A stretch of DNA of 64,000 bases, from NCBI GenBank assembly GCA_910575035.1, contig CAJTDL010000003.1, positions 62,001-126,000 of the forward strand. Direction: 5' to 3'. Position 1 is the first letter of the stretch. Each line of letters starts with the position of its first letter. The translations under genes and the position numbers were made by a program. Below are positions 18,033 through 27,470 of the stretch, one piece after another. A model generated the notes under the pieces. It was not told the DNA's origin, made no database searches, and saw nothing but the letters and a program-made list of their open reading frames with translations. This DNA is from Lachnospiraceae bacterium (GTDB lineage: Bacteria > Bacillota > Clostridia > Lachnospirales > Lachnospiraceae).

Positions 18033-19183
18033 AATAATTTCGCCTCCTTAATAAGATAATCCCTGATTTTTAAAAACATATTCATGCTGACCCCAGATGC
18101 ATCATAAAGCCCTGCCGCAGAGTTTTCATTCAAAGTCTGGTATACCAGTATATCCTGGTTCCAGGCGCTGGATAAAGCCTCCGACTCCAAGGCGTCAAAC
18201 TTAGCCACCAGGCTGTCCACAATATGTACAATTGCAGATTCCACTGTGGAAGGAAGGGCTTCCTCCCCATAGTATTCCCCTAAAATCTTCACCACGGGCC
18301 GGGGAAGGTGGCTGCTCTTGGCCAAAGATACCCCGTTTTCCACAAAGGGCTCTCCCAGCATCCTGCCCAGGCGGTAATAGAACCCTCCTGCAGACGCCAC
18401 ATCCGGGTCAGCCCCCACCAGGCCCGCACAGGCTCCTGCCAGTTCTGAAACCTTCTTGGCATGGTCATAATCTATTGCGGAAAAATTGCGCACATCCTGC
18501 ACCAGCCCAAAATTTTCCTGCAGTATCTGTTCCATCCGCTTCTTGGGCGCATCCTGCAGCCTCCTTACAAAGACAGGGCACAAGACCACGCCTGCCATGG
18601 CAGAAATCAATCCATTGCCCGCCCCGAAAGCCAGCACGTCCCATTCCAGCGTCCCAAATGACAGGTACGAAAAAACAAGCATATCCCCAAACACATAGAG
18701 GAACAAAAGCACCGCCTTCCACGGCAGGTTCTCACGGCTCTCCAAAAGATAAGCGGCCAGGCACCCGCCTGCCACCAGGAGGATATCGCATAAAAAAATA
18801 TAAATATCCTCCTGTCCGCAAAGGACGTATACCATTCCATGGAACATGCCAAACATCATCCCAAAAAGGGAATTGGACACCAGGGACATCCCCATAGACA
18901 GCAGCAGAAGGGGTCTTACAAACCCTGGCAAAAACAGCAATCCCACTGCAGCCGCACAGGCTATGCCATGCCAAAGGGCAATCTGCCTGTAATTGCCTGC
19001 CTTCTCATAAAACCAGTCCCTCTGCCGCCTGCACAGCTCCATGCCTGTAAGCAGCACCACATAATACAGGATACCCAAAAAGGCCAGCGCCAAAACCTTG
19101 TCCATTTCCTGCCCTGTCAAAATCCCAGACACAACACCTTCCGAAATCCCAAAAAAAGCCATCAAAAACAGCATAAAACCCAT
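18029..19183 (-). CDS. PgpH-like membrane protein with degenerate HD domain
   Basis: It sits exactly where many Firmicutes have pgpH (c-di-AMP phosphodiesterase) between phoH and ybeY. The protein has about seven hydrophobic helices and then an HD-fold region. The metal motif is lost: the YHDIGKM-type stretch is YYRLGRM, the first His of the core is followed by a changed frame (DYDHAKKVSELA), and the HHG motif is YYG. Catalysis on c-di-AMP is therefore unlikely. I prefer the ATG at 19183 (GAGG 5 nt upstream, 37 bp after the phoH stop). A longer reading to 19303 adds a low-complexity tail overlapping phoH. Confidence 0.78.
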   Translation of the reverse strand: MGFMLFLMAFFGISEGVVSGILTGQEMDKVLALAFLGILYYVVLLTGMELCRRQRDWFYEKAGNYRQIALWHGIACAAAVGLLFLPGFVRPLLLLSMGMSLVSNSLFGMMFGMFHGMVYVLCGQEDIYIFLCDILLVAGGCLAAYLLESRENLPWKAVLLFLYVFGDMLVFSYLSFGTLEWDVLAFGAGNGLISAMAGVVLCPVFVRRLQDAPKKRMEQILQENFGLVQDVRNFSAIDYDHAKKVSELAGACAGLVGADPDVASAGGFYYRLGRMLGEPFVENGVSLAKSSHLPRPVVKILGEYYGEEALPSTVESAIVHIVDSLVAKFDALESEALSSAWNQDILVYQTLNENSAAGLYDASGVSMNMFLKIRDYLIKEAKLF

Positions 19184-19220
19184 GCTTGCCTCATCCCTGA
19201 GGCGCCTGCCTTTCCCCAGC

Positions 19221-20237
19221 TTATCCCTTCCTGTTCCTTCCACGTTCCCGACTTCTGTCCCTTTCCCTAGATCCTCTTTTTTCCTGTTTCTCATATTCTT
19301 CATAAGCCTTTACAATTTTTTGTACCAAAGGATGGCGCACCACATCACTGCTGGTGAGCTTGCATATCCCAATTTCCCCCACGTTCCGCAGCACCCGAAG
19401 GGCTACATCCAGTCCTGATACACTCCCTGGGGATAAATCCTTCTGGGTGGCGTCTCCCGTTACCACCACCTTAGACCCAAACCCAATACGGGTCAAAAAC
19501 ATCTTCATCTGCGCCGGCGTGGTATTCTGCGCCTCATCCAGGATAATAAAAGCGTTATCCAAAGTCCTGCCACGCATATAGGCCAGCGGCGCCACCTCAA
19601 TCAGCCCCTTTTCCATATTCCGCTGAAAACTGTCCGGCCCCATAATCTGATGCAGTGCATCATATAAAGGGCGCAGGTACGGATCTACTTTACTCTGCAG
19701 ATCCCCTGGCAAAAAACCCAGCTTCTCCCCTGCCTCTATAGCTGGGCGCGTCAATATAATCCGGCTCACTTCTTCCTTCTTAAAGGCCGTAATCGCCATA
19801 GCCATGGCTAAATACGTCTTCCCTGTCCCCGCAGGCCCAAGCCCAAAGACAATCATCTTCTGGCGTATCTCCTGTACATAGTTCTTCTGCCCCAATGTCT
19901 TAGGCTTCACCGGAGCCCCATTGACCGTGTGGCAGATCAATTCCTTATCAATCTCCGCAAGCGCAGATTCCTTCTCCTCATAGGTGAGGGCTATGGCATA
20001 ATCCACGTTCTGTTCCGTAATCTGGCTGCCGCGCTGGGATAATCCAAACAGCTGCGCAAACACCCTGGACGCCTTTTCCACATCCCGCTGCGCCCCCAGC
20101 AGCTTCATTTTATCCTCCCGCACAGCCACTGTGACCCCAAAGGCACGCTCTACCTTCTTCAGGTAAATGTCAAACTGCCCAAACACATTTGTCACATGCT
20201 CTGCAGGAACATCAATCACTGTCTCCATCAGACTCAT
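19221..20237 (-). CDS. phoH: PhoH-family ATPase
   Basis: 338 aa. It has an N-terminal KH-like domain, then a P-loop ATPase/helicase-type domain with Walker A GPAGTGKTYLA (about 133-143), Walker B FIILDEAQN and TGDATQKDL. The Arg-rich tail (RERDRSRERGR) may bind RNA. PhoH and YbeY are encoded together in most bacteria, suggesting a shared RNA role, though the PhoH reaction is not settled. It overlaps the yqfD 3' end by 26 nt. Confidence 0.94.
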   Translation of the reverse strand: MSLMETVIDVPAEHVTNVFGQFDIYLKKVERAFGVTVAVREDKMKLLGAQRDVEKASRVFAQLFGLSQRGSQITEQNVDYAIALTYEEKESALAEIDKELICHTVNGAPVKPKTLGQKNYVQEIRQKMIVFGLGPAGTGKTYLAMAMAITAFKKEEVSRIILTRPAIEAGEKLGFLPGDLQSKVDPYLRPLYDALHQIMGPDSFQRNMEKGLIEVAPLAYMRGRTLDNAFIILDEAQNTTPAQMKMFLTRIGFGSKVVVTGDATQKDLSPGSVSGLDVALRVLRNVGEIGICKLTSSDVVRHPLVQKIVKAYEEYEKQEKRGSRERDRSRERGRNRKG

Positions 20238-21471
20238 CTTCTATCTGCCCTTCCTGTCCTGTGTCCGTCATAACAGTCGCCCTCCGGATCCCAATAGGCT
20301 CAATCACCTTAATTGTTCCCGAAGCGACACAATATTTTTCATCTGTTACTATCATAACATTATTTTCTATAATTTGAACCCCTTTTTCTGCTAATTCTTT
20401 ACAAAATTCAGCTAAATTTTCTTCCGCCAGCTTTTTTGCCTCCCCTTCCCCATATTTTTCCTTTTCCAGACGGTACTCCTTATAGGTTTCCTTCCGAAAG
20501 GCCAACGGCAGGTAAAAGGTATCCCCAATTTTCAAGTTATGCTCGTCTGTAACTACATCATAATCCGAAAACTTGTGGGTATGGGGGAGCATCCCAAGCT
20601 TATCAAACAGGCGCACCCCGTAGGCGCTGCTTTCCTCCCCGCTGAACTTTTTCACCTCATGCCAAAGGGCAAACCGCTCATTATAATCATATTCCGTTAC
20701 CCCCAAAATATCTGCATCCGACACACAATACTGATAAGAGGCCACTTCCCCGTTATCATCCATTACGGGATTCTTCCCTTCTACCAGCAGATCCCCCTTT
20801 TTGACCTCCACCCCTTTCTCCACCTGGGGCGTCCCCTGCCTGGTTAGGATACTGTAAACCACCGCATCCTTATCCGCCACCAGGTCGCTGGCCGTGCCGT
20901 CTTCTTCCTCCCTGCCCGCTGACTGCTGGTTCGCCGCCAGGTTCTCCTGGACATCAATGATCAGCATCGTCCCCTCCAGCTTTACAGAAGCCCAGATAAT
21001 ATCCTCAAACCCTGCCCTTAACTCCTCCTCAATCCTCTCACAATCTATTTTGCTTTTTAACAGCCCATGGTATACCTGTTTCCCCTCCAAAAATTTTATA
21101 ATGTTGCTGTCTGTCTCATGCAGGTTCCCATTGACTTCAATTTTCCAGATAAACAGCGACATCCCATAAATCAGCCCGCAGCAAAGCGCCACTCCCGCAA
21201 AAAACACCTTCCGCTTCCGGTACCGCCGCATCACAAAGGGCAGCCCAATGCGCTCTAAAATCACAATTTTTGTCCTTGTTTTCCGTAAAATAGGCTTAAG
21301 CTGCCTTACGCCCCTGACACTGATGCAAAATTCATACTGCCCCTCTACATGCTCCATATTCCAAATCAAGATATCATGGTTGCTGCACAAATTCAAAAAA
21401 CGCTCCGGTGCATACCCATAAAGCCTCACCCTGACATATCCCTGCAGATATTTCAACTTATCAATCAGCAC
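20212..21471 (-). CDS. yqfD: Sporulation protein YqfD
   Basis: 419 aa, the usual length. One membrane helix lies near residues 89-110 (VFFAGVALCCGLIYGMSLFIW), preceded by a cytoplasmic domain and followed by an outside domain with the VNGN and ASVKLEGTMLIIDVQE segments of this family. In Bacillus it is made under sigma-E and required for normal sporulation; its molecular role is unknown. It lies 12 bp after yqfC. Confidence 0.92.
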   Translation of the reverse strand: MLIDKLKYLQGYVRVRLYGYAPERFLNLCSNHDILIWNMEHVEGQYEFCISVRGVRQLKPILRKTRTKIVILERIGLPFVMRRYRKRKVFFAGVALCCGLIYGMSLFIWKIEVNGNLHETDSNIIKFLEGKQVYHGLLKSKIDCERIEEELRAGFEDIIWASVKLEGTMLIIDVQENLAANQQSAGREEEDGTASDLVADKDAVVYSILTRQGTPQVEKGVEVKKGDLLVEGKNPVMDDNGEVASYQYCVSDADILGVTEYDYNERFALWHEVKKFSGEESSAYGVRLFDKLGMLPHTHKFSDYDVVTDEHNLKIGDTFYLPLAFRKETYKEYRLEKEKYGEGEAKKLAEENLAEFCKELAEKGVQIIENNVMIVTDEKYCVASGTIKVIEPIGIRRATVMTDTGQEGQIEDESDGDSD

Positions 21472-21483
21472 ACGTTTCCCCCC

Positions 21484-21786
21484 TCAGGCATCATACAATA
21501 TCCCCTGGATCATCCCAGTAATCTTCATTTCCTCATGGGTATAATATTCCACCACCAGCTGCTCCCCCTGGACCGTCACCTGGCATCCTTTGGCCTGCAG
21601 CCGTATTTTCTCCCTGGTATACTCAATGATCCCCTTATAATTCTCCACCAGCACCTGCCCCCGCCCCAAAGCTGTAACAATCACAGCCCCATAAAAAATA
21701 TCCTGCGGAAGCTCCAGGGATTCCACAATATTTGATTTTACGCTTTCCTTTACCTGTGCAAGCCTGTTCTTTTTTCTTCTTTCCAT
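21484..21786 (-). CDS. yqfC: YabP/YqfC-family sporulation protein
   Basis: 100 aa, with a beta-rich core such as VLVENYKGIIEYT and an ending ITGMIQGILYD typical of the family. No Shine-Dalgarno is visible before the ATG, and the candidate sigma-E promoter sits almost on the start codon. The mRNA may therefore be leaderless, or the true promoter may lie elsewhere. First gene of the block running to ybeY. Confidence 0.88.
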   Translation of the reverse strand: MERRKKNRLAQVKESVKSNIVESLELPQDIFYGAVIVTALGRGQVLVENYKGIIEYTREKIRLQAKGCQVTVQGEQLVVEYYTHEEMKITGMIQGILYDA

Positions 21787-21791
21787 AGTAC

Positions 21792-21820
21792 ACTATATGA
21801 ACATGGGGGCAAACTTATTC
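21792..21820 (-). promoter_or_regulatory. Candidate sigma-E promoter of yqfC
   Basis: On the minus strand, -35 GAATAAG (21814-21820), a 14-nt spacer and -10 CATATAGT (21792-21799) match the sigma-E pattern KMATATT/CATACANT well. The predicted start of transcription falls on or next to the ATG, which is the weak point. Confidence 0.45.
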
Positions 21821-21848
21821 CATCCCTGCCGAATAAACAATGCCCCCA
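21804..21848. terminator. Two-step hairpin between MCP gene and yqfC
   Basis: TGGGGGCA (21804-21811) pairs with TGCCCCCA (21841-21848), and inside it TTATTC (21815-21820) pairs with GAATAA (21831-21836). It may end the chemotaxis operon, although no clear T-run follows. It overlaps the candidate yqfC promoter. Confidence 0.45.
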
Positions 21849-21899
21849 CGCCAAGTATCCCCCACAGAAACCCGCGGGGGACACTCCATTTCCTTATTC

Positions 21900-23228
21900 T
21901 CAATACTTCCCAAACTCACTGTCCAAGGAAATAATCTTCTCATTGTCATTCCCAGCCTTAAAGGAGTCTGCCTTCTGCACCCCTCCCCCAAAACTGCTTC
22001 CGCTTGACTTCAGCTTATAATTCCCAACCAAAGACCGCAGCGTAGCCGCCTGATTAGACAATTCCTCGCTAGCTGCCGCACACTGCTCGCTGGTTGCAGA
22101 GTTTGTCTGCGTTACCTGTGAAACCTGGTTGATCGCCTGGTCAATCTGCGTCACAGCCGTAGCCTGGTCATTGGAAGCTGTCGCAATGCTCTGTGTCAGG
22201 TCTACTACCTTCTCAATCTTTTCCATAATCTCAGAAAGGGATTCGCTTGTCTCTTCTGCCAGCTTAGAGCCCAGGCTAACCTTATGGATCGAATCCTCGA
22301 TCAGCTCAGCCGTCTCACTGGCTGCAGATGCACTCTTCCCAGCAAGGCTGCGCACTTCCTCTGCCACAACGGCAAAGCCTTTGCCATGCACGCCTGCCCT
22401 TGCGGCCTCAACAGCCGCGTTCAATGCCAGGATATTTGTCTGGAACGCAATATCGTCAATCACTTTAATAATCTTGGAAATATTTTCGGAGGACTCATTG
22501 ATATCTGCCATTGCGTTCATCATCTCTGTCATACGCTCGTTGATGTTAATGGCTTCTTTGCCCACCGTCTCAACCAACTCATTTGCCTCATTTACCTGAT
22601 CCACGTTTGCCTTGGTGCTTTCAGCAATTTCATTCATGGAAGCTGTGATTTCCTGTGTTGCGCTGGCCTGCTCTGTCGCCCCCTGGGCAAGAGCCTGGCT
22701 GGCGTCGGAAACCTGCTCTGCCCCAACCGTTACCTGCATGGTGGATTCCCGGATATCAGAAAGCATCCGGTTATTTTCACGCAGGATATTTTCCAAGGCG
22801 TTGCCCAAAACGTCTTTGCTTCCCTTTGTCTTTACGTCCGCAGTCAAATCCCCTACAGCGATCATTTCAGAAATTCCGCCCTGGTATTTGATATTTTCAA
22901 TAATGCGCTGGAACTCATCTACCAACTCCCCCAACTCATCATCGTACAGTTTATTCAGGCTAATGTCTACATTGCCTACCGCGATCTCTTTTGCCGCATT
23001 ACTGAGGATATCTAAGGATCCTTGTATCTTCTTCAGGATATCCCTTCCCAGGAAAATACAGAAAACAATTGCAAAAACCGTCAAAACCAACATGACAGCT
23101 TCTTCCACTACTGTCTTGCCTTCTACCTGCCTTAAAAGGCTTAAGCTGATAATTCCAATGAACAGGATTAATACACCTATAATCCCAAACCCACCAATCA
23201 AACGGGTTTTTATTGTTAATTTTTTCAT
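21900..23228 (-). CDS. Methyl-accepting chemotaxis protein without extracellular sensor domain
   Basis: 442 aa. Two membrane helices (about 12-31 and 42-61) are separated by only about ten residues, followed by a HAMP-like region and a full signalling domain whose hairpin tip reads [22 protein letters not shown]. With no room for a ligand-binding domain, it may sense membrane or cytoplasmic state, or act through partners. It is the last gene of the che operon. Strong AAGGAGG before the ATG. Confidence 0.93.
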   Translation of the reverse strand: MKKLTIKTRLIGGFGIIGVLILFIGIISLSLLRQVEGKTVVEEAVMLVLTVFAIVFCIFLGRDILKKIQGSLDILSNAAKEIAVGNVDISLNKLYDDELGELVDEFQRIIENIKYQGGISEMIAVGDLTADVKTKGSKDVLGNALENILRENNRMLSDIRESTMQVTVGAEQVSDASQALAQGATEQASATQEITASMNEIAESTKANVDQVNEANELVETVGKEAININERMTEMMNAMADINESSENISKIIKVIDDIAFQTNILALNAAVEAARAGVHGKGFAVVAEEVRSLAGKSASAASETAELIEDSIHKVSLGSKLAEETSESLSEIMEKIEKVVDLTQSIATASNDQATAVTQIDQAINQVSQVTQTNSATSEQCAAASEELSNQAATLRSLVGNYKLKSSGSSFGGGVQKADSFKAGNDNEKIISLDSEFGKY

Positions 23229-23264
23229 AATTTCTTAATCCTCCTTATTTGTATCTCTGCCAAC

Positions 23265-23777
23265 TTACTCCAATGACATTGGATCCTCATCCCTGATGAG
23301 CTTTTCCGGATCCAGTAACAATTTCACCTCGTCTGCAACCTTTACCAGGCCAAAGACATATTTGTCTTTGCCGATTACAGACTGGTTCAAAGATGGAGGC
23401 GGAATAATATCTTTTTCATTAATGGTTATGACATCTGCTATTTTCTCCACGATCAATCCTACCATTGTGGAATTTACGTCAATCAAGATAATGCAGGTAC
23501 GGTCCGTGTACTGCACAGGCTCCTGCCGAAAACGCACTTTCACGTCTATGACAGGGATAATCTTTCCACGGATATTGATAAGCCCTTTAATATAGTCTTC
23601 CACTTCCGGAACCCCTGTGATGGACTGTATGTTCACAATTTCATTTACATAGTTGATGGCTATCCCATAATACTCGTCGCCTATCTGAAAGGTCATATAT
23701 TTCCCTTTTTGGGCATCATCGTCTGCGTTCGCCGCCACGTCTAACTCATCCATCTCATCCATTATTTCTTCTGCCAT
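23265..23777 (-). CDS. cheW: Chemotaxis coupling protein CheW
   Basis: 170 aa. It links receptors to CheA. The CheW SH3-like fold is recognisable from MTFQIGDEYYGIAINYVNEIV and GLINIRGKIIPVIDV. The short acidic N-terminal extension (MAEEIMDEMDELD) and Asp/Glu-rich tail are additions to the core. It is followed by the MCP gene and preceded, 3 bp away, by cheA. Confidence 0.95.
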   Translation of the reverse strand: MAEEIMDEMDELDVAANADDDAQKGKYMTFQIGDEYYGIAINYVNEIVNIQSITGVPEVEDYIKGLINIRGKIIPVIDVKVRFRQEPVQYTDRTCIILIDVNSTMVGLIVEKIADVITINEKDIIPPPSLNQSVIGKDKYVFGLVKVADEVKLLLDPEKLIRDEDPMSLE

Positions 23778-23780
23778 GGC

Positions 23781-25937
23781 CTATCTCCTTTCCTGATCCG
23801 TAATCAATCCCGCAATGTCCAGGATCAATGCGATGCTGCCATCTCCCAGCTGGGTACAGCCGGACAGCCCCTGCACTTTCTTAATATAGGAAGGAATCGG
23901 CTTAACCACGATTTCCTGTTCCCCAATCAATGTGTCAATGAATATGCAGACATATTTATTTTCATGCTCTAATACTACCACAATGCCATCTTCTGCATCA
24001 ATGCTGCTGTCCGTTTCCTCCAGGTGGAACCTCTGGTTCAGGCGGATAAATGGGTAGCATTCGCCGCGGAGCATCACATACTCCTCGCCATCCGGCTCCT
24101 TCACCAGCATATCTTTGCCGAAACGGACAAATTCTTTAATCGCATTCGTCTCAATGACAAAGGTAGAGCTGCCTACTTCCATGACAATCCCATTTATGAT
24201 TGCCAAGGTCAGCGGAATCTTCAGTGTCATCTCAGAGCCTGCGCCTTCCACGCTGTCAATCTCCAGCTTGCCGCCTATGGTCTGGATATTCTTCACTACC
24301 ACGTCCATGCCCACGCCGCGGCCAGAGTATTCTGTTACCTGCTCTTTTGTGGAAAAGCCTGCATAAGTGATAAACTGGTAGATTTCCTTATCGGTGAAAT
24401 CAGACATGGGGCGGTTGCCAATCAAGCCATTCTTTCGGGCCTTTTCATAAAGCACCTCCCGGTTCAGCCCTTTCCCATCATCCCTTACAATCACATATAC
24501 CTTGCCGCCTTCGTTCTTTGCCTCTAAGGTAATCTTACCCTTGGGGTCTTTCCCTGCTGCGATGCGGTCTTCCTTGGCCTCAATCCCATGGTCTACGGAA
24601 TTACGGATCAAATGCATCAGCGGGTCAGAAATATGCTCAATGATATTCTTATCCACTTCCGTATTCTCACCGATCACTTCCAGCTCAATGTCCTTGCCCA
24701 GCTTCCTGGACACATCGAATACGATACGGTTCATCTTCTGGAACGTATTGGTCAAAGGCATCATACGCATGGACATAATCACATCCTGCAGCTCCGTGGT
24801 AATCTTGGAAAGCTGGCTTGCCGCTTTCTGGAAATTAGACAGATCCAATCCCGGCACCTTCAGATCCGGGTTCTGGAGCACCACTGCCTCAGAAATTACA
24901 AGTTCCCCAATCATATCCATCAAAGAATCCATCTTCTCTACATTTACGCTGATATAAGACTGCTTCGGGCTGTTCTTCGGCTGGTTCTTGGCCAGCTTCT
25001 TCCCCTTGCCTGTTTCCTTGCCCTTAATTACATAATCGCCAGGGGTAGGCTCTTTCTTTTCTTCCTTCTTTTCTTCAGCCTTTTCTTTGCCTTTTCCCTT
25101 GTCCTTATCATCCAGTTCAATGACGATTGGGGCTGGCTCCTGCTCATGGAAGCCCATCTCAAATTCCTTGGCCGTGCATTCATTCACTTCCACCCAATCC
25201 ACGCCGGAAGTGTCGCCAATTGCCTCCAGCACTTCTTCTTTGGTGCACTGGCACTTGATCAGCATATGGAAGCCGTCCTCTAAGATCACGGCGCCGCTGT
25301 CTTCGTTGGTAATGATGTCATCTGGCATATACTCCATATCCTCTGTGATTTCCTTAAGGGAATACACTGCCGTATAGGCACGGATATTGCACATTTCCGT
25401 ATCGCTTCTGTAATAGATGGAAGCCTTATAATACTTGCTGCTCTCATTTTCCGTAGGAGGTATGTAGAACTGTTTCGGCTCCTCATGCTTATTTTCCGGC
25501 GGCAGGTCATCCCCTGTCTCCGTAATGCCAGTCTTGATCTTGTTCAGGAATTTATCCAGCTCCGTGATAATCTGGCTCTCATCCCCATCAGGCGTATCGC
25601 CTTCCTTGATTTTATCCAGCTCTGCCGTGATAAAATCAGCCACATCCAGCACATGGTCCACCAACTCCAAATGCGGTACATTATCTGGATGGGATTCTCT
25701 TAAATAGTAAAATACATCTTCCAGTTTATGGGAAACCTTCGTAATATTATCATACATCATAATACCCGAAGAGCCTTTGATAGTATGCATGGCACGGAAT
25801 ATCTCATTGATCGACGCATCGTCAAAACAATCTTCATCCTTTTGTTCTAGAACGACATTCTGCAGGGTCTCCAAAAGCTGCTCGCTCTCATAAAGAAATA
25901 TGTCCAGCATACTCTCTGTGTTAAAATCTTCTCCCAT
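23781..25937 (-). CDS. cheA: Chemotaxis histidine kinase CheA
   Basis: 718 aa with all five domains: P1 phosphotransfer with His51 in HTIKGSSG, a P2-like domain around 170-265, a charged Lys/Glu linker, P3 dimerisation (SLMDMIGELVISEAVV), P4 ATPase (HLIRNSVDHGIE, DDGKGL, GRGVGMDVV) and the C-terminal P5 CheW-like domain. It autophosphorylates in response to receptors and passes phosphate to CheY/CheB. Normal start with GGGGG upstream. Confidence 0.97.
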   Translation of the reverse strand: MGEDFNTESMLDIFLYESEQLLETLQNVVLEQKDEDCFDDASINEIFRAMHTIKGSSGIMMYDNITKVSHKLEDVFYYLRESHPDNVPHLELVDHVLDVADFITAELDKIKEGDTPDGDESQIITELDKFLNKIKTGITETGDDLPPENKHEEPKQFYIPPTENESSKYYKASIYYRSDTEMCNIRAYTAVYSLKEITEDMEYMPDDIITNEDSGAVILEDGFHMLIKCQCTKEEVLEAIGDTSGVDWVEVNECTAKEFEMGFHEQEPAPIVIELDDKDKGKGKEKAEEKKEEKKEPTPGDYVIKGKETGKGKKLAKNQPKNSPKQSYISVNVEKMDSLMDMIGELVISEAVVLQNPDLKVPGLDLSNFQKAASQLSKITTELQDVIMSMRMMPLTNTFQKMNRIVFDVSRKLGKDIELEVIGENTEVDKNIIEHISDPLMHLIRNSVDHGIEAKEDRIAAGKDPKGKITLEAKNEGGKVYVIVRDDGKGLNREVLYEKARKNGLIGNRPMSDFTDKEIYQFITYAGFSTKEQVTEYSGRGVGMDVVVKNIQTIGGKLEIDSVEGAGSEMTLKIPLTLAIINGIVMEVGSSTFVIETNAIKEFVRFGKDMLVKEPDGEEYVMLRGECYPFIRLNQRFHLEETDSSIDAEDGIVVVLEHENKYVCIFIDTLIGEQEIVVKPIPSYIKKVQGLSGCTQLGDGSIALILDIAGLITDQERR

Positions 25938-25990
25938 TTTTTAGCCCCCTTTCTTCCTGTGGTATTTCTTCAAGATGCTCTTTTCCACTG

Positions 25991-26386
25991 TCATTCTATC
26001 AACTCCAGCTTCTTTAAAATTTTTTCAAATTTATCCAAATCAATGGGCTTCCCGGAATATACGGTGCACCCCATTTCAAAGGCCTTTTTTACATTTCTTT
26101 CTTCATTCAATGCCGTGGTCATAATAATCTTCACACGGTCTTTTTCTGGAATCCCACGCTCTGTCTCAATATCGCGGATTGCCTTTAAGGCCTGGTATCC
26201 ATCCAGCACAGGCATCATCACATCCAGGCAGATCAAATCATAGGGTTCTTCATCCTCCAAGGCCATCATAAACGCATCCACAGCCTCTTCCCCATCTACA
26301 GTAATATCGCAGTCTCCGTATTTGCCCAAATAATTGGACATGAACTTGCGGCTTGCGAAATCATCTTCCGCCATCAAAATCTTCAT
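25991..26386 (-). CDS. CheY-like single-domain response regulator
   Basis: 131 aa, receiver only. It shows the acidic pair EDD near residue 8, the phospho-acceptor in LDVMMP (about 55), Thr in MTTALN and Lys in SGKPID. It probably carries the CheA signal to the flagellar switch, but it is diverged from classical CheY (the segment before the Lys reads GCTVYSGKP), so a different target is possible. It lies between cheA and cheB. Confidence 0.85.
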   Translation of the reverse strand: MKILMAEDDFASRKFMSNYLGKYGDCDITVDGEEAVDAFMMALEDEEPYDLICLDVMMPVLDGYQALKAIRDIETERGIPEKDRVKIIMTTALNEERNVKKAFEMGCTVYSGKPIDLDKFEKILKKLELIE

Positions 26387-26402
26387 AAACCAGTTCTCCT
26401 TT

Positions 26403-27425
26403 CTAATTCGGCCTCAGTACGCTGTATACCGTATTCGCAACCGCAGAAAGATCCACTTGGTACTGGACAGCGCCAATATCATAAGCCACCTTCGGCATGC
26501 CATATACCACACAGCTTGCCTCATTCTGCCCAATGGTGGCCGCGCCGGCTTTGCGCATTTCCAGCAGCCCCTTTGCGCCATCCCCGCCCATACCCGTCAG
26601 TATCACGCCTACCGCGTCCTTTTTTGCAGACTTGGCCACAGAGGAAAACAGCACGTCTACTGATGGGCAATGGCCGCTGACCTTCTCCCCCGGCCTGCAT
26701 TCTACCTGGTATACCCCATTGACCTTCAGCAGGCGCATCTGCTTATCACCTGGCGCAATCAGCACCTGGCCTGGGATAACCCGATCCCCTGTCACAGCTT
26801 CCTTGACTGCCACCTGGCATTGATTGTTCAGGCGGTTCGCATACATCTGCGTAAATCCTGGAGGCATATGCTGCACGATCACAACGCCTGGAATATCCCT
26901 GCGGAACTGGCGCACCACTTCAAAGATTGCCTCTGTGCCGCCAGTAGAAGCCCCAATGGCCACTACCATATTGCTGTTCAATGCTGTGGAAGCGCTCACT
27001 GGGAAAGATTCTGCCCGTTTCATCCTGCCTACCTTGACTGTTGAGGCTATCTTGATCTTAGTCCCCAGCTCTTTCCTTAAAAATGCCCCTACCTTATCCC
27101 GTTCTATGGTGTTTGGCTTGCAGACAAAATCTACCGCCCCTGCCTCCATGGCGTCAAACACCTTCTCGCTCAGTGCACTGATCACCACTACAGGCAGCGG
27201 GTACTGGGGCAGCAATTTCCGCAGGAACTCAATCCCGCCCATTCTGGGCATTTCCACATCCAGCGTCATGACGTCCGGATGGTACTGCAGGATTGCATCC
27301 CGCGCCGCATAGGCGTCGCCTGCCTGTGCCACTACCTCAATCGAAGGGTCTGACCGCAGGCTCTCTACCAACAGATTACGAAATAAGAGAGAATCATCCA
27401 CCACTAATACTTTGATTTTCCGCAT
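26403..27425 (-). CDS. cheB: Chemotaxis protein-glutamate methylesterase CheB
   Basis: 340 aa: receiver domain (LVVDDSLLFRNLL, LDVEMPRMGG) followed by the methylesterase domain with Ser in GASTGGTEA, His in VQHMPPGF and Asp in TGMGGDGAKG. It removes methyl groups and deamidates receptor glutamines to adapt the response. The ribosome site is modest. Confidence 0.96.
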   Translation of the reverse strand: MRKIKVLVVDDSLLFRNLLVESLRSDPSIEVVAQAGDAYAARDAILQYHPDVMTLDVEMPRMGGIEFLRKLLPQYPLPVVVISALSEKVFDAMEAGAVDFVCKPNTIERDKVGAFLRKELGTKIKIASTVKVGRMKRAESFPVSASTALNSNMVVAIGASTGGTEAIFEVVRQFRRDIPGVVIVQHMPPGFTQMYANRLNNQCQVAVKEAVTGDRVIPGQVLIAPGDKQMRLLKVNGVYQVECRPGEKVSGHCPSVDVLFSSVAKSAKKDAVGVILTGMGGDGAKGLLEMRKAGAATIGQNEASCVVYGMPKVAYDIGAVQYQVDLSAVANTVYSVLRPN

Positions 27426-27470
27426 CCTGTTACCCTGCTTTCTTCTATAAAATTTTCTTCGTAAAATATA

